Assembly (NCBI GenBank): GCA_037447655.1
Contig: JBBHKE010001755.1
Coordinates: 1 to 64,000 of the forward strand
Length of the DNA stretch: 64,000 nucleotides
Source: Zygnema cylindricum
Taxonomy: Eukaryota; Streptophyta; Zygnematophyceae; Zygnematales; Zygnemataceae
Direction of reading: 5' to 3'
Shown: one piece after another, positions 44,190 to 56,194 of the stretch
Layout: every line of letters begins with the position of its first letter
Position numbering within the stretch: position 1 is the stretch's first letter
Made by a program: the position numbers and the translations under genes
Notes under the pieces: model-generated
The model's input: only the letters and a program-made list of their open reading frames with translations
What the model was told of the DNA's origin: nothing
The model's database searches: none

Positions 44190-45780
44190 TATGAATTTCT
44201 ACAGTGATACGATTTGTCAATGCGTAATTAATCTTACATCATGTACGCATGCCAAGGGTAGAATAACTTCAAATGCAGAAAGAATGCCAGTTGATTCTAC
44301 GCATTGGCCTATGTCGTTTGAGAGACTTGGACTCATGAGTTGGAATGAATCAAGCCACAACTTGAGCCTCATTTTGGCATCCTGCCATCGTTAGTCATAC
44401 ATTTTGCTACTGCCATTAAAGACTGGTCCATAACACGTGTGAGAAATGCTAGTGTAGGGCAAATGTTGATATGCTTGTCTAATGATGCATCTATGTTACT
44501 GCCCATATTACAACTGCTCAATAGAGCATCGCGTACATTTGGCACTAGTTTCAGGCCTCACGTTTTGCAATTAATGCCACTCAGCCCTGCCTTACAAGTC
44601 ATCCAAAACCAGATGGGGTTGTTTGAACTACCCACAGGTGGCAATGTTCACGCTTAGATGGATGGATTCGTCAAACTGATGGACTTAATGTCTGTGGGAT
44701 TGCTCTTGACTGATGTAAGGTCCTCGCTCTAACCAGTGGGCTTGATCCACGCAGGTGGTATTCAAACTTGAAAACTAGGATTGTTGCGATGAAACTAAGC
44801 ATAGATGGATTCGACCAACTTGAGCCATGGAATCTCAACTACAAGTACGAGTTATTCAGTTTTACTCCCTTAGACGTAGGCGTTGGTGGAGACTCCTTAG
44901 TGTGGGCCATACAACTGATAACGCGCGCTCATAACTATGCGTACCAAGGCCGTGGGTTGATCAAGCACATGCATAGCAGACGGGAGTACGAGCTGCTAAG
45001 TTGCATGAGGATGCTAAGGTCAAGGCTTGAGCACTACTATTCATGCGTAAGGTAGACAGCATGCGGTTCTCTATACTACGATTGCACTCTTAGCTGTATG
45101 ATTCACGCTGCATGTTCAGGCAAGGTGATCGATTTTACTGTCCAGTTCTCGACACATACGAGGAGCATAGTCACGGACATCAGTGTGGAAGATCTCATGT
45201 TTGACTAGACATGACTAATCCTACAACATAAGCCCGTGTGACAAAATGCATGAATGATCTTATGCTCAAATTTTACTACATTGACGAATCATACAAGTTC
45301 AAGTAACACAACCTCATTAATATCTAAACACAAAACCATCACACAACAACCACAAGGTATGGATGCCAAAGTGATAGAGTTAATATCTCATCTAACAAAT
45401 AACTGTTATGCATTAGTAGACCCAGCCCAGTCTGATGAACCAATCAACCAGCTAGGCATGTGTCTACGCAGGCACGAGCTGAATATACTGCTCACATCTC
45501 CAGCTGTTGACTCTAGCCACATAGAGGACATGTGGGCTAAGCTGCCTCGGTGTTATGCAGGTATGCCTAAATACTTGCTTGTAGTTGTCATGCTGTCGTG
45601 CAATGGGTATCAATTCAAAGCTTTTAACATCAGGTGGCCCCAAGCAGATGATACAAACATGACAGCGTTATCGAGAGTCGTAACCAAGATTGCAAACAAG
45701 TCATGGTTCCCTGAAGAGATCAAGGAGATCATTGTCATACCCCATCTCGTCGGACATTTTTTTTGTTTATATTTAGGGTT
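44190..45780 (+). pseudogene. Decayed coding region of unknown origin, part 1
   Basis: Long protein-like stretches on one strand: 44410-44657 (ASVGQMLICLSNDASMLLPI), 44768-45055 (YELFSFTPLDVGVGGDSLVW) and 45254-45770 (MDAKVIELISHLTNNCYALV, LVVVMLSCNGYQFKAFNIRW), separated by stops and small frame changes. Base use is more balanced than in the flanking AT-rich repeats, a sign of former coding sequence. No polymerase, protease or transposase motif is seen. It could derive from a virus or an element structural gene; that is a guess. Confidence 0.5.
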
Positions 45781-45825
45781 AAGGACGGGCACCCGCCAAA
45801 CTAATTCGTAATTGTGTGTTATTTG

Positions 45826-47100
45826 GGTTTTGCAAGTTGTACATACCTACATTGAGCGCTCGCGTCGACCGTATATATTAACATTGTCGTACGTGTCGAC
45901 CGTATATATTTATTTTTCACGTAATTTCTGTCGACGAAGTTGACCATACATACTTACATTTCACGCAATTCTCGCGACAACGGCCGTACTTTATTTTTTT
46001 TTGTGGCAGATTTTGGCGTGAAGCGACAAATGATTCTAAGGAAGTATTCTGCGACATATGATTTCGGAATGTCGGTGACACGAAGTACGATTTCGAACAT
46101 TAATGATGCGACGTACAATTTTGAAAGATTGTGACGTGACGTATGATTTCAAAACCTAGGCGACCCGACGTGACGTATGATTTCAAAACATAGGCGACCC
46201 GACGTGCGATTTCGAAATGTTGGCGACGCACACTTATTGGTTGTATTTTAAGTCTAAACTCATGTAGGTTTACGCATTTATATGTAGTTAGGAAACGTTT
46301 TAATCCGCGGATTGTGAATTTTGTAACGTAGACATATGGTTCTGGTCTTTTATTGGTTAGGACCGAAACTTGGCGCCGATTGTACAGTTAAATACTCTCA
46401 CGCTATTGGTTAATTAGAAATGTCAGAAATTAGTACTTTGGTTGTTTCGTTGTTACTTAGGCTATTGCTTTAGGTTTTGTACTCTCATAATTTGAAAGTA
46501 CAAGAATTGGTCGAAAAGGACTTAGATCTTTTTGTTTTTTCCCCTTATCTTTTTCATTAGTCAAATTGTCAATTTTTTCCCTGCAATGTTTTTTTTGACT
46601 TAGTTTGTTCAACAGTTAGTTTTTCTCTTTCCTCATTATATTTTTATTCTAAGCCTTACAAGTTAATTTACTCGGTTTCCGTCGAAATTTGCAGGGTTTC
46701 CCTTCAACAACCTATTTTAGTGTGGATTTTGTCTACTTTTTCAAGTTGTTTTCGAACTTTTGTGGATGCCTTTTGTGAATTAATGTTTGACTATTTATTG
46801 TCTAATTTTCGTTGCCTTGATTAGAGTTTGTTTTTGGTTTGTTAGAATCCTGTTATCTCGGATTCTCTATAGCTTCCAATTGCTTGTTTTCTATTATCAT
46901 TTTTTGCAATTGGTTGTTAGTGTGTGAAAATCTGGTTTTCCTCAAATTTTGTGAAGATTTTTAACGTTGTTTTTTTATATTTTTTCTTGCTATTTTTACT
47001 TGTTTCTTAAAATTCGGTTTTTTCGAATTCTCCACATTTTTCCATTGCTTGTTTTGTTGTTGTAATTTTTTGCAATCGGTGGGCTAAGATCTGGTTATCT
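45826..47100. other. AT-rich interruption with short tandem repeats
   Basis: Holds gtcgaccgtatatattaaca repeats (45865-45960) and about five loose copies of cgacgtgacgtatgatttcaa (46070-46225), then T-rich DNA. It separates two blocks of coding-like sequence and could be an insertion, but no terminal repeats or duplication were found. Confidence 0.5.
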
Positions 47101-48895
47101 CAATTCCTCCACAGATTTTTATTGTTGTTTTCTTGCATTTTTTTGGTTTTGTATTCTTTATTCAAAATCCTAGATCTAACTCTTATAAGGAATACGCCCA
47201 AACCATGGAGCTTAATGGCTACCCATCGGCTTAGTATTTATATACTCTCAAATTATACGTTTACTAACTTTAGCTCGCGCTACGGAGTCGGTTCTTGGAA
47301 TCACTAAAGATCCCTTTGTATTTCGGTTTCAAACAGAAACCGAAACTGAATTTTCTGAAATTTCCTCACAAGCACTTATTACTAAGTGTAGCTATTACAA
47401 ATGTTTGGTGGCCAGAACGTTATATTTCAGTTCGGTGGCGGTGTAGATATGCATGTCTAAACATTCTCTTACAAACCTAATCAGTTTCCTGAGCGGAAGA
47501 TTTGCCTTCCACTTTTTTCGACACCGAAACTGTTGCCTATCATAGCTCATTTAGCTAGAACACTTTTGGCTTATGTTGGTATTGGTTATACGAACACCCC
47601 TCTTCATCTTTTCCAGATCGTCAAGATCGTTGCTAATATGATGTTGAGTTTACAAGATGCATATTCCACAACTATTCAAGAACTCGCCCAAAATAATGCT
47701 TCACGTTCTTTACCATATTTTTTCACAGAATTTTGATTCCATGTGAATGCTAGTTCTACCGGAGACTTCTGATTCGCGTCTTCGAGAGCTTCCGATTATT
47801 TAGGCTAGTTTTTTTTCAAGCTTAGAAGTTGGGGGAATAAATGGATCTCTCTTTCGGCTGCCCACCCTTTTGAACCTGTTATTTTTTTTTCATGTTGTCA
47901 TGTTTATTTTTGCTTTGTAATATAATTATTTTGCTTGAGGATTTTCATTGCTCGTTTGTTCCACCTTTTCGGTACAGCTGGTTGGGTTACATGTTTTTTT
48001 GGTTCGATTCGACAGATGCACGCTATCATAGGTGGCAAAATTCATATTCGTTTTATGACTAGCATTGATGTTTCATCTGTGACTAAGTCTGTATCCATAG
48101 CTACCATAGTGGACCAGGAGCCCAAGGGTATAGGTTAGGAAAACTCGCAACTGCTGAACGCGCTTCACGACATCTGTGTTTTTGTTGACTCAGAGCAGAG
48201 TGGTGGCTTTGCAGTTAGGTCCACAACAAGCTCATTGGTTTTTGACATCATGGCTGTGATTTACCTAGCATTTGGCAGTCGCACAGATGGCCTAGATGAG
48301 TAAACAGTATGTCCAAACGATGCTTGTGCCCACACATGTTGCCAAGCCATACGTACATACAGTAGAGGAGTTATATGCCAAACGGCACTATTTTCCACAT
48401 TGCCCCCCATCTCTATTGCACGCACGCAGATAGTTGAGCAAGAGAATCCCATGCAAGCGATCATTGACCAACTGATTGAACAAAGCTATGTGGGAGTCTT
48501 AAGTAATGGCGCAAATGGACTCGATAGCACAAGTAGTAGTAACATCCTCATGAGTACATTTAGTGCAATGTCACACTCGTCTACGTTCTAACGGTTGAAG
48601 GCAAGTGTAGATTCGACACTGCTATCCGTTAGAATGATCGAGACTTAGGTCAAACACATAGGCGTTTAGATCACATGTGTAACCTCTTTTCTGTCACGAT
48701 TGGCTGATGTCAACTCCGCAGCATTCGTAGACAATAGGCAGCAGACGTAGGAGGTACTGGTCAACCATTGGGCTTTAGTGCTAGACAAGCCCATGAGTCT
48801 GTCTCGCAATGAGTGGCCCATGCAAGAGGCTCTGCTTGAATACTTTGAAAGTATCTTCAATTCACCCTTGCATGTGTTTAGGTTTGCAAGCGGGA
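47100..48895 (+). pseudogene. Decayed coding region of unknown origin, part 2
   Basis: Protein-like stretches: 47533-47736 (PIIAHLARTLLAYVGIGYTN, IVKIVANMMLSL), 47990-48140 (HAIIGGKIHIRFMTSIDVSS), 48140-48300 (LLNALHDICVFVDSEQSGGF), 48400-48590 and 48690-48895 (ALVLDKPMSLSRNEWPMQEA). Stops and shifts are frequent. It ends at about 48895, where element gene X text begins in the same frame. Possibly the same ancestral gene as 44190-45780. Family unknown. Confidence 0.45.
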
Positions 48896-49205
48896 TATTT
48901 TCACTAAAATTTAACGATAACAAACGGTTCCGAAATTTATTTGAGTATACGGGAACCACTATTTTGCACAAATAACACCCGTCGTCCAAAGAAAAGAGTT
49001 GAAAGCTATTCAACGTATCGCTATATTGGAGTACGACGGAGGTTGGTTCCCATATCGCGGACCAAGAATCACAAATAAAATCGGAATGGCTTCGATTGCA
49101 CACCACGCTGAGGTAAAGTCGTTTCTAACAACTCAAATATATGATTGTTTATATGTTATTCTACTTGTTGCGTGGATAATAGGTATGGACGAACAATGGG
49201 TATAG
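48896..49205 (+). pseudogene. Gene X, copy 1 (3' part only)
   Basis: SLKFNDNKRFRNLFEYTGTT followed, across a stop and frame change, by text matching copies 2 and 3 (FEYNGVSFPYRGLRIT, then a RHAEVRSFL equivalent). The upstream half of gene X is absent; the region 47100-48895 is joined instead. Confidence 0.65.
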
Positions 49206-49214
49206 CCGCAATAG

Positions 49215-49640
49215 GCTTTACTTTAAGATTTGTCAATACAACAAAATGTAAAATTCTATATCTCGGTCGGTATTTGGTGGAATTAAGCTTACTATAGTAT
49301 TTGGTGGAATTAAAGTTACTATATCTTGTTCGAAAGATGACAAAATCACCTACTCCACAAGCTATGATAAACTCAATTCCACCAAATACTGGCTGAGGTA
49401 TAGCATTTTAAATTTTGTTGTAATGAAAAATATGAATAATTTGTTGTAATACTGCAAAATGTGAAATTCTATATCTCAGCCACTATTTAGTGGAATTTAG
49501 CTTATTATAGCTTGTTGGAAAGATGACAAAATCATCTACCCAAAAAGCAATAATAAGCTAATTTCCACAAAATTTCCAAAAAATCCCGGTTGAGATATGG
49601 CCTTTTATATTTTGTTGTATTGAAAAATTTGGAAGATAAG
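49215..49640. repeat. AT-rich ctatatctcgg repeats, second locus
   Basis: Two to three units related to 42715-43235, inserted between gene X copy 1 and the transposase text; the other two units lack it. Confidence 0.75.
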
Positions 49641-49644
49641 AAAA

Positions 49645-52500
49645 ATAAAATTGAACCAAAGAGAAAAAAAAGTTGGAGAAAACGTAGAAGATGAGATAAT
49701 CGACAAAGAGTTTGACAATGTCCGTAAAGATAGGGGATCAGAAGAAAATGAACAAAAAAAGGAAGAAGATTTAGATTCTTTACCAAGTTCTTATAAAAAA
49801 AGAGGAAAATGACGCCAAAAGAAAGCTCGAAAATGAAAAAAACCACGGCCCGCGCTGTTTTTTTTAATCGATGATGAGGAGTCAGAGTTATCAAATACGG
49901 ACGACGATTTCGAAAGATAAGACGATATCCAATCAATAAGCGAGAGTGAGGGTGAAAAAGACGAAAAACCGTGGGAAAAAACTGAAGAGGTGGAAAACGA
50001 AACAGAGACGCCGAGCAACGCACGAGAACTGAAAAACATCAACCCTTAGTTGTTGCCTTACCATTATTTAAGTAGGAAAATCACAGGCAACATCTTGAAA
50101 AAGTTCGATTAAAAATAGCGTTATGAAGACGTGGAACGTCGGTTGGACGTGCGACCGGAAACGGAGGAGGGGCACATTTTGGAAATTGATAGATGAAGAT
50201 GTTACGCGCAAACGCATGCGGAAATATTTTTTGCGTTGACTGTCAAGCTCGAGTGGCTTTTCAGGCACCCATTTTTATTACATAGGATTTCGGTACCCTT
50301 CTTACCCGTACTGTTCTCAGATTACGGAGAAGCAAGCACAACCAGCCGGAAAGATTATAGTATTTTTTTTTCGGAAGAAGACGCACTTTATTTCGTGCCT
50401 AACGGAGGTCGGACGACAAAGTTCTACCATCTGAAAGATCAGAGTTCCGTTACATAACACTAGCTTCCACCAGCCCTAGTGGGGTGTACATTGTGGATTG
50501 CCACCTAGACTTCCGAACTGTAATCTAGATTATGTTTTGCTTCCTGAAGAATTGATTCAATTAATCGGCTAATACATTAAGTCAAAGTTTGGCACCCGTG
50601 ACCTTACAATGCTGTCTTTCTACAACAAATAATAACCATCTGGTAGTCAGGTCCTTTGCTCCAAGTGTAGTACACATTATTTTGTCTTATGTCAGTTCGG
50701 TTCCCGTTGCTGGCCGCTTATTGGCTAATAGCGTAGGTTTGACTTTTCGACTTGAAACTGGACAAGCTTTTATTGTATAAGGCACTTGGGGCCGAAGGAG
50801 ACAGGTTGCTTTTTAGTACTGTCTCCTGTGAAAACCCTCAGAAAATCCAACAAACTTTTTTTTGGAAGAATCTTTGTTTTGTTTGACTCTATTACCATTT
50901 TTGATTTGGATCTGTCCATTGTGGGAATCATAGTTCGGGATGGTAGTTGGCACTATCGTCCCTTTGAGTGATTTTTGGATCTTTCGCTGCTTGAAACTGT
51001 GAAGAGTCTGGTCGGTTTGAACTGCGGACACCGAGGGTTGGAGGAGTACCATACCTATTTACACTACCATCGGGAGAGAGTTCGCCCTGGTCTCTTTGTT
51101 CTCGTAAATTGCCGGGGTATGTTAAGCATGCTTCGCCATCTTTTATATCTTCCATCTTACATTTTATTTTCTGTGGTCAAAGTGATATTGTTAAATCTGA
51201 AACAGCCATTCCTATTTATTTCTATGTATCCACGTGGTAGTGCATTTATATATTCGTTTGTAGTTTCTTTAGCTTTGGCGTGAACTGCCCGAGTAAAATT
51301 GCCACTTCTTTGTATCGAAACAGTGGGTTTTGAGGGAAAAATTCCATAGATTTCCCGTGAATAAGTGGAATTGGAGGACCGACCCGATTACTGAGAACCC
51401 AAATCCCTTTCTCTGGCCTAATGGGAAAGGAAGGGGGAAAAGAGATCTTTTCACTCCCCCCATGCATTTTCTCTTACTCCCGGTTCCGGTGCCTCTCTTA
51501 TCTTTGCATGCATATCTATGGGAAGGATGGGGGGTTAGCAAGGGGCATGATCATTATTTTCGGAAGCCTTTCGCACTTGGGGGGAGAGAGGGGGGTTCTT
51601 TGCAAGAATCCAATGCCAACTACCCCGGGCTGTGGGCTTTTCCCTGAGGATTCTCGAGCACGCTCGACATGACGCGAATGCAACTTTAAGAGAATTTTGT
51701 GGAAGAATGCAACTTAAACAGTGAACGTAAATACGCACGTAAGGTGGCGACTTACGAGATTAAATTGGGACACAAGAAACCTCGTCCATAAAAAAACATT
51801 TAAATAGGTGAATTTTTTGGTTTTTCTTGCATCTTATTTTGTAACGCAATCGACCGATCCTCTCTCGACTCGAAAACATTTCAGAAAAAGCACAAACAGC
51901 GGCATTAAGTATAGAAACCGCGGTAAAATTATGACCGATGAACGATTCTTCAAAATAAGAAAAAAACCTTTATAGGCGATCTAACGAATTTACACCGTCG
52001 AAGAAAGAAGATTCAGAGCCCTATGCGCTTTGGAAAGAGAGAGTTATTAATTTTTTTTCAAAATTGATAGGAAACTTTATTATTTGTTTTTAATGGCTTT
52101 GTGTTCTAACCCCCAACAAAGAGTTGTATTTTTTGTGGCAGAAAAAGTTCAACCGTTAATTTCGGAGCACACACAACTTTTTTGAAGTATTACCGACCAA
52201 GAATGTATCCAAGTTTGGACAAGAGATAGATCACGAACAATAACAAGTTCAATCGGATCAACCGGTATTTTTTGAACAAGCACAAATCAAAACACGGAAT
52301 TCAACATTTTTCTTCGAAACACGCGAACATGTCACACCAATTAACTTTCCAGATAGACACCAAAATCGGGCAATTCAGTCAAACTGGAGCACGACTACTC
52401 ACGTCGCATTTCACGGGTGCGAAAAAATTAAATATGTTGCGAGAAGCTCAAAGATTGAGGAAATAAGTAAACGAATTAGCTAAAAAAATGCAAACTGTGA
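49645..52500 (+). pseudogene. piggyBac-like transposase, unit 1 (N-terminal part), split by an LTR
   Basis: 49645-50240 is the acidic N-terminal region (KKKK-rich, DDEESELSN-like, then a lead-in ending GNIFCVD). Text resumes at 51670 with the start of the transposase core (family: ILIxxxxxRxP, then the NRFxxIxRxLHFDD equivalent) and fades near 52500 without the second and third catalytic Asp regions. Many stops and shifts. Aligns base for base with units 2 and 3. The interruption 50241-51669 is an inserted LTR. Confidence 0.7.
50241..51669. mobile_element. LTR-like insertion with 4-bp target duplication (1429 bp)
   Basis: Begins TGTCAAGCTCGAG and ends CTCGAGCACGCTCGACA, that is TG...CA with related ends. 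Flanked by TGAC at 50237-50240 and 51670-51673. The paralogous unit at about 54252 has the uninterrupted site (gcgttgacgcagatgc) with one TGAC, which fixes both ends. No gag or pol inside; short frames only. Best read as a solo LTR or a non-autonomous LTR element. Confidence 0.8.
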
Positions 52501-52739
52501 AATAAATGCTTTCCAATGTAACCATATCAAAGTTAGATGATGACAAAGAAACATGTGGCTATTGAGGTGGCCGCTGCGGCGGAAGTTGTATTGAAAAGGA
52601 CGATTTAGATATATAAATATATGAAAACGAAAATAAGAAATCATAATTTTTATGATTCGAGGGGAAATCCGCAACAAAATGTATGAGGAATCGTGTGGCA
52701 TGCCAATTATTTTTATTCTTGCATCGGTGGTCAAAAAAG

Positions 52740-53520
52740 AAAAGTCAGAGCTTGTCGTATCGATGGCGGTCGAAGATTTGCATCATTTTATCGCTTAGAA
52801 TAGCGATTGTGGACCCTAGTGTACGAATTCAATCGTGAAATATTTCACTACGCGCACGTTGATTTGGTAACCAACCACATTATCGTAGAACCTGAAGAGA
52901 ATGTCATAGCTGGCGCAACTCCGTGTAGTTTTCGTTTGGCTGGTTTCGTTAATAATTACGCATTGGCCCAACCGAAAACGACCAACGTAGAGGCGATAGC
53001 AGCTCTTTGGCCGTATAAATCTCGCAAGCCAGAACGAGGTTACGTCACGAACAAAAGGCCTAACACTAAAAAAACCTCATCTTTGGACGCTTTAAAAAAT
53101 AGGTACAAATAGTGGATGCAAACAGAAAAAAAAACAGGACACCGAGGTGAAAACTATGTTGTAGAAAGAGCACAACGTAGATGCTTTGAAAGAAAAAATA
53201 GCAAATTTGAGAAAACGAAATTCGAAAGGTCATTTTGACGATATCGATTTAAGAGTAATGACGCAAAAACTAGGTAGCGTCATCTTTCTATTGAAATTTG
53301 ACGAAAACAAACGGTTCTCGGAATTTGTTCGATTATACGAGAACCACGACTTTGCACAAATAAAACTCGTCGTCCAAAAAAAGAGTTAGAAGCTATTCAT
53401 CCTATCGTCGTATTCGAGTACAATGGAGTTTCGTTCCCATATCGCGGACTTAGAATCACAGATAACATTGGAATACCTTCGATTTTACGCCACGCTGAGG
53501 TTAGATCGTTTCTAAAAACT
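52740..53520 (+). pseudogene. Gene X, copy 2
   Basis: Readable from about 52807: LVYEFNREIFHYAHVDLVTN, EAIAALWPYKSRKPERGYVT, then a Lys-rich coiled segment (KKTSSLDALKNRYK), DIDLRVMTQKLGSVIFLLKF, ENHDFAQIKLVVQKK and, after a stop, FEYNGVSFPYRGLRIT. One strand, three in-frame breaks. Family unknown. It is preceded and followed by piggyBac-like text in the same orientation. Confidence 0.65.
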
Positions 53521-53619
53521 TATAGTTATAGTTATTTGCATGATATTCTACTTGTTGCGTGAAAATACTGATGTCAATTTGGTACGTGGACGTTAGTGCA
53601 TTCATGTTTGGACGCAAAT

Positions 53620-55100
53620 GATCACGAAGCTCGTATGTAAACCATGGCGAAAAAGAAAAATAAAATTGAACAAAAAAGATAAAAAAATGGAGAAAACCTA
53701 GAAGATGAAACAATCGACAATGAGTTTGACGATGTCTGTAAAGATAGTGGATTGGAAGAAGAGGAAGAAGAGAGAGAAAAAGATTCATAATTTTGCCAAG
53801 TCCTCAAAAAAAAAAAAAAAAAAAATGACGGCCAAAGAATGCTCGAAAAAAGAAGAAAAACTATTGCTTGCGCCATCTTTTGCTGTCGATGATGAAGAGT
53901 CAGAGTTTTCGAATACGAACGACGATTTTGAAAAATAGGACGATACCTAATCCGCGAGCGAGGGTGAGAGTGAAAAAGACGAAAAATGTGGGAAGAAACT
54001 AAAGAGGTGGAACAAAAAACGGAGACCCCAAGCAACGCACGTGAATTGAAAAACATTGACCATTGGTTGTTGCATTACCATTATCTAAGTAGGAAAATCA
54101 CATGGAACATCTTGAAAATGTTCGATCAAAAATAGCTTTGTAAAGACGTCGAACGTCGGTTGAACATGCGACCCGAAACGGAGGAGGAGCAGATTTTGGA
54201 AATGGACAGATGGAGATGTAACGCGCAAACACATGCGGAAATATTTTTTGCGTTGACGCAGATGCAATTTTGGGAGAATTTTGTGGAATAATGCAACTTT
54301 TACGGTGAAGGTAAATACGCATGTACAGTGGGGGCTTACGAGATAAAATTAAAACACAAGAAACCTCGTTTGTGGAAAAAAATTTCAATAGGTGAATTTT
54401 TTGTTTTTTTGTGCATCTTAATTTGTAACGCAATCGACCGATCCTCTCCCGACTCGAAAACATTTCGGAAAGGCATTAACGGCAGCCTTAAGTATCGTAA
54501 CCGCGGTAAAATTATGACTGCTAAACGATTCTTCAAAATAAAAGAAAACCTTCACATGCGATATAACGAATTTAGACCGTCGAAGACAGAGGATCCGGAG
54601 ACGTGGGCGCTTTAGAAGGTGAGAGTTACTAATTTTTTTTCAAAATTGATGGGAAACTTTATTTTTTGTCTTCAATGGCTTTGTGTTCTAACCCCCAACA
54701 AAGAGTTGTATTTTTTGTGGCAGAAAAGTTCAACCGTTAATTTCGGAACACAATACATTTTTTTTTAAGTATTACTGACCAAAATTGTATCTAAGTTTGG
54801 ACGACAGATGGATCTCGAACAACAACAAGTTCAATCCGATCAAGCGCTATTTTTTGAAAAGGCCCAAATAAAAACACAAAATTCAGCAATTTTTTTTTAA
54901 TAACGCGAACACGTCATACCAATTAACTTTCGAGATAGACACCAAATGCGGGCAATTCAGTCAATCTGGAGCATGACTACTCACGTCACATTTCACGGGT
55001 GCGAAAAAATTAGATATGTTGCGAGAAGCACAAAGATTGAGGAAAGAAGTAAACTAAGTAGCTAAGAAAATGTAAATAAAAAAAAATGCCTTCCTATGTA
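53620..55100 (+). pseudogene. piggyBac-like transposase, unit 2 (N-terminal part)
   Basis: Acidic N-terminus (53700-54060), a GNIFCVD-like lead-in, then QMQFWENFVE and the best preserved core piece, 54328-54615 (GINGSLKYRNRGKIMTAKRF, then FKIKENLHMRYNEF), the family's first conserved block before the catalytic domain. It decays and stops before the second catalytic Asp region. It lies about 2.58 kb after the matching point of unit 1. Confidence 0.7.
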
Positions 55101-55369
55101 GACATATCAAACTTAGGTGTTGAAAAATAACATGTGGCTATTGAGGTGGCCGCTGCGGCGACAGTTGTATTGAAAATGACGATTTAGACATATATATATA
55201 TATATAAAAAATGGAATAACAAATCATGATTTTTATGATTGGAGGGAAAATCTGCAGCAAAATGAGTGAGGAATTGTTTGGCATGAAACCCATTTTTATT
55301 CTTGCGTCGGTGGTCAAGAGGAAAAAGCTTGTCGTATCGCGCCGAAAATTTGCCTCATTTTATCGCTCA

Positions 55370-56100
55370 GAACAGCGATTATAGACCCTACTTTATGAAT
55401 TCAATCGCGAAATATTTCACTTTGCGCACGTTGATTTGGTAACTAACCACATTATCAGACAACCTAGAGAGAATGTCATAGCTGGCGGAACTCCGTGTAG
55501 TTTTCGTTTGGGTGGTTTAGTTTATAATTACGCATCGGCCCAATCGAAGACGACCAATGAAGAGGCGATCGCAACTCTTTGGCCGTATAAATCACGTTAG
55601 CCAGAACGAGGTTACGCCACGAACAAAGGGCCTAACACTAAAAAAACCTCGTCTTTGGACGCTCTAAAAAACAAGTACAAACAGTTGATGCGAACAGAAA
55701 AAAAACGGGACCTCGAGGTGAAAGCTATGTTGAAGAAAAAGCCCAACGTAGATGCTTTGAAAGAAAAAATAGCAAATGTGAGAAAACAAAATTCAAAGGG
55801 TCAATTTGACGATGTCGATTTAAGAGTGATGACGCTAAAACTAGGTAGCGTCATCTTTTTATTGAAATTTGACAATTACAAACGGTTCCAGGAATTTGTT
55901 CGAGTATACGAGAACCACGACTTGCACAAATAAAACCCGTCGTCCAAAGAAAAAAGTTGGAAGCTATTCAACTTATCGTCATATTCAAATACAATGGAGT
56001 TTCGTTCCCATATCGCGGACTTAGAATCACAAATAACACTGGAATACCTTCGATTTTACGCCACGCTGAGGTTAGATCGTTTCTAAAAACTTATAGTTAT
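55370..56100 (+). pseudogene. Gene X, copy 3
   Basis: The best copy of the middle part: 55655-55933 reads MDALKNKYKQLMRTEKKRDL, KEKIANVRKQNSKGQFDDVD and LKLGSVIFLLKFDNYKRFQE, then YNGVSFPYRGLRIT after a stop. Very close to copy 2 over about 700 bp. A coiled, basic N-half and a compact C-half are visible; no catalytic motif is recognised. Confidence 0.65.
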
Positions 56101-56194
56101 AGTTATTTGCATGATATTCTACTTGTTGCGTGAAAATACTGATGTCAATTTGGTACGTGGACATTAGTGCATTCATGTTTGGACGCAAATGATC

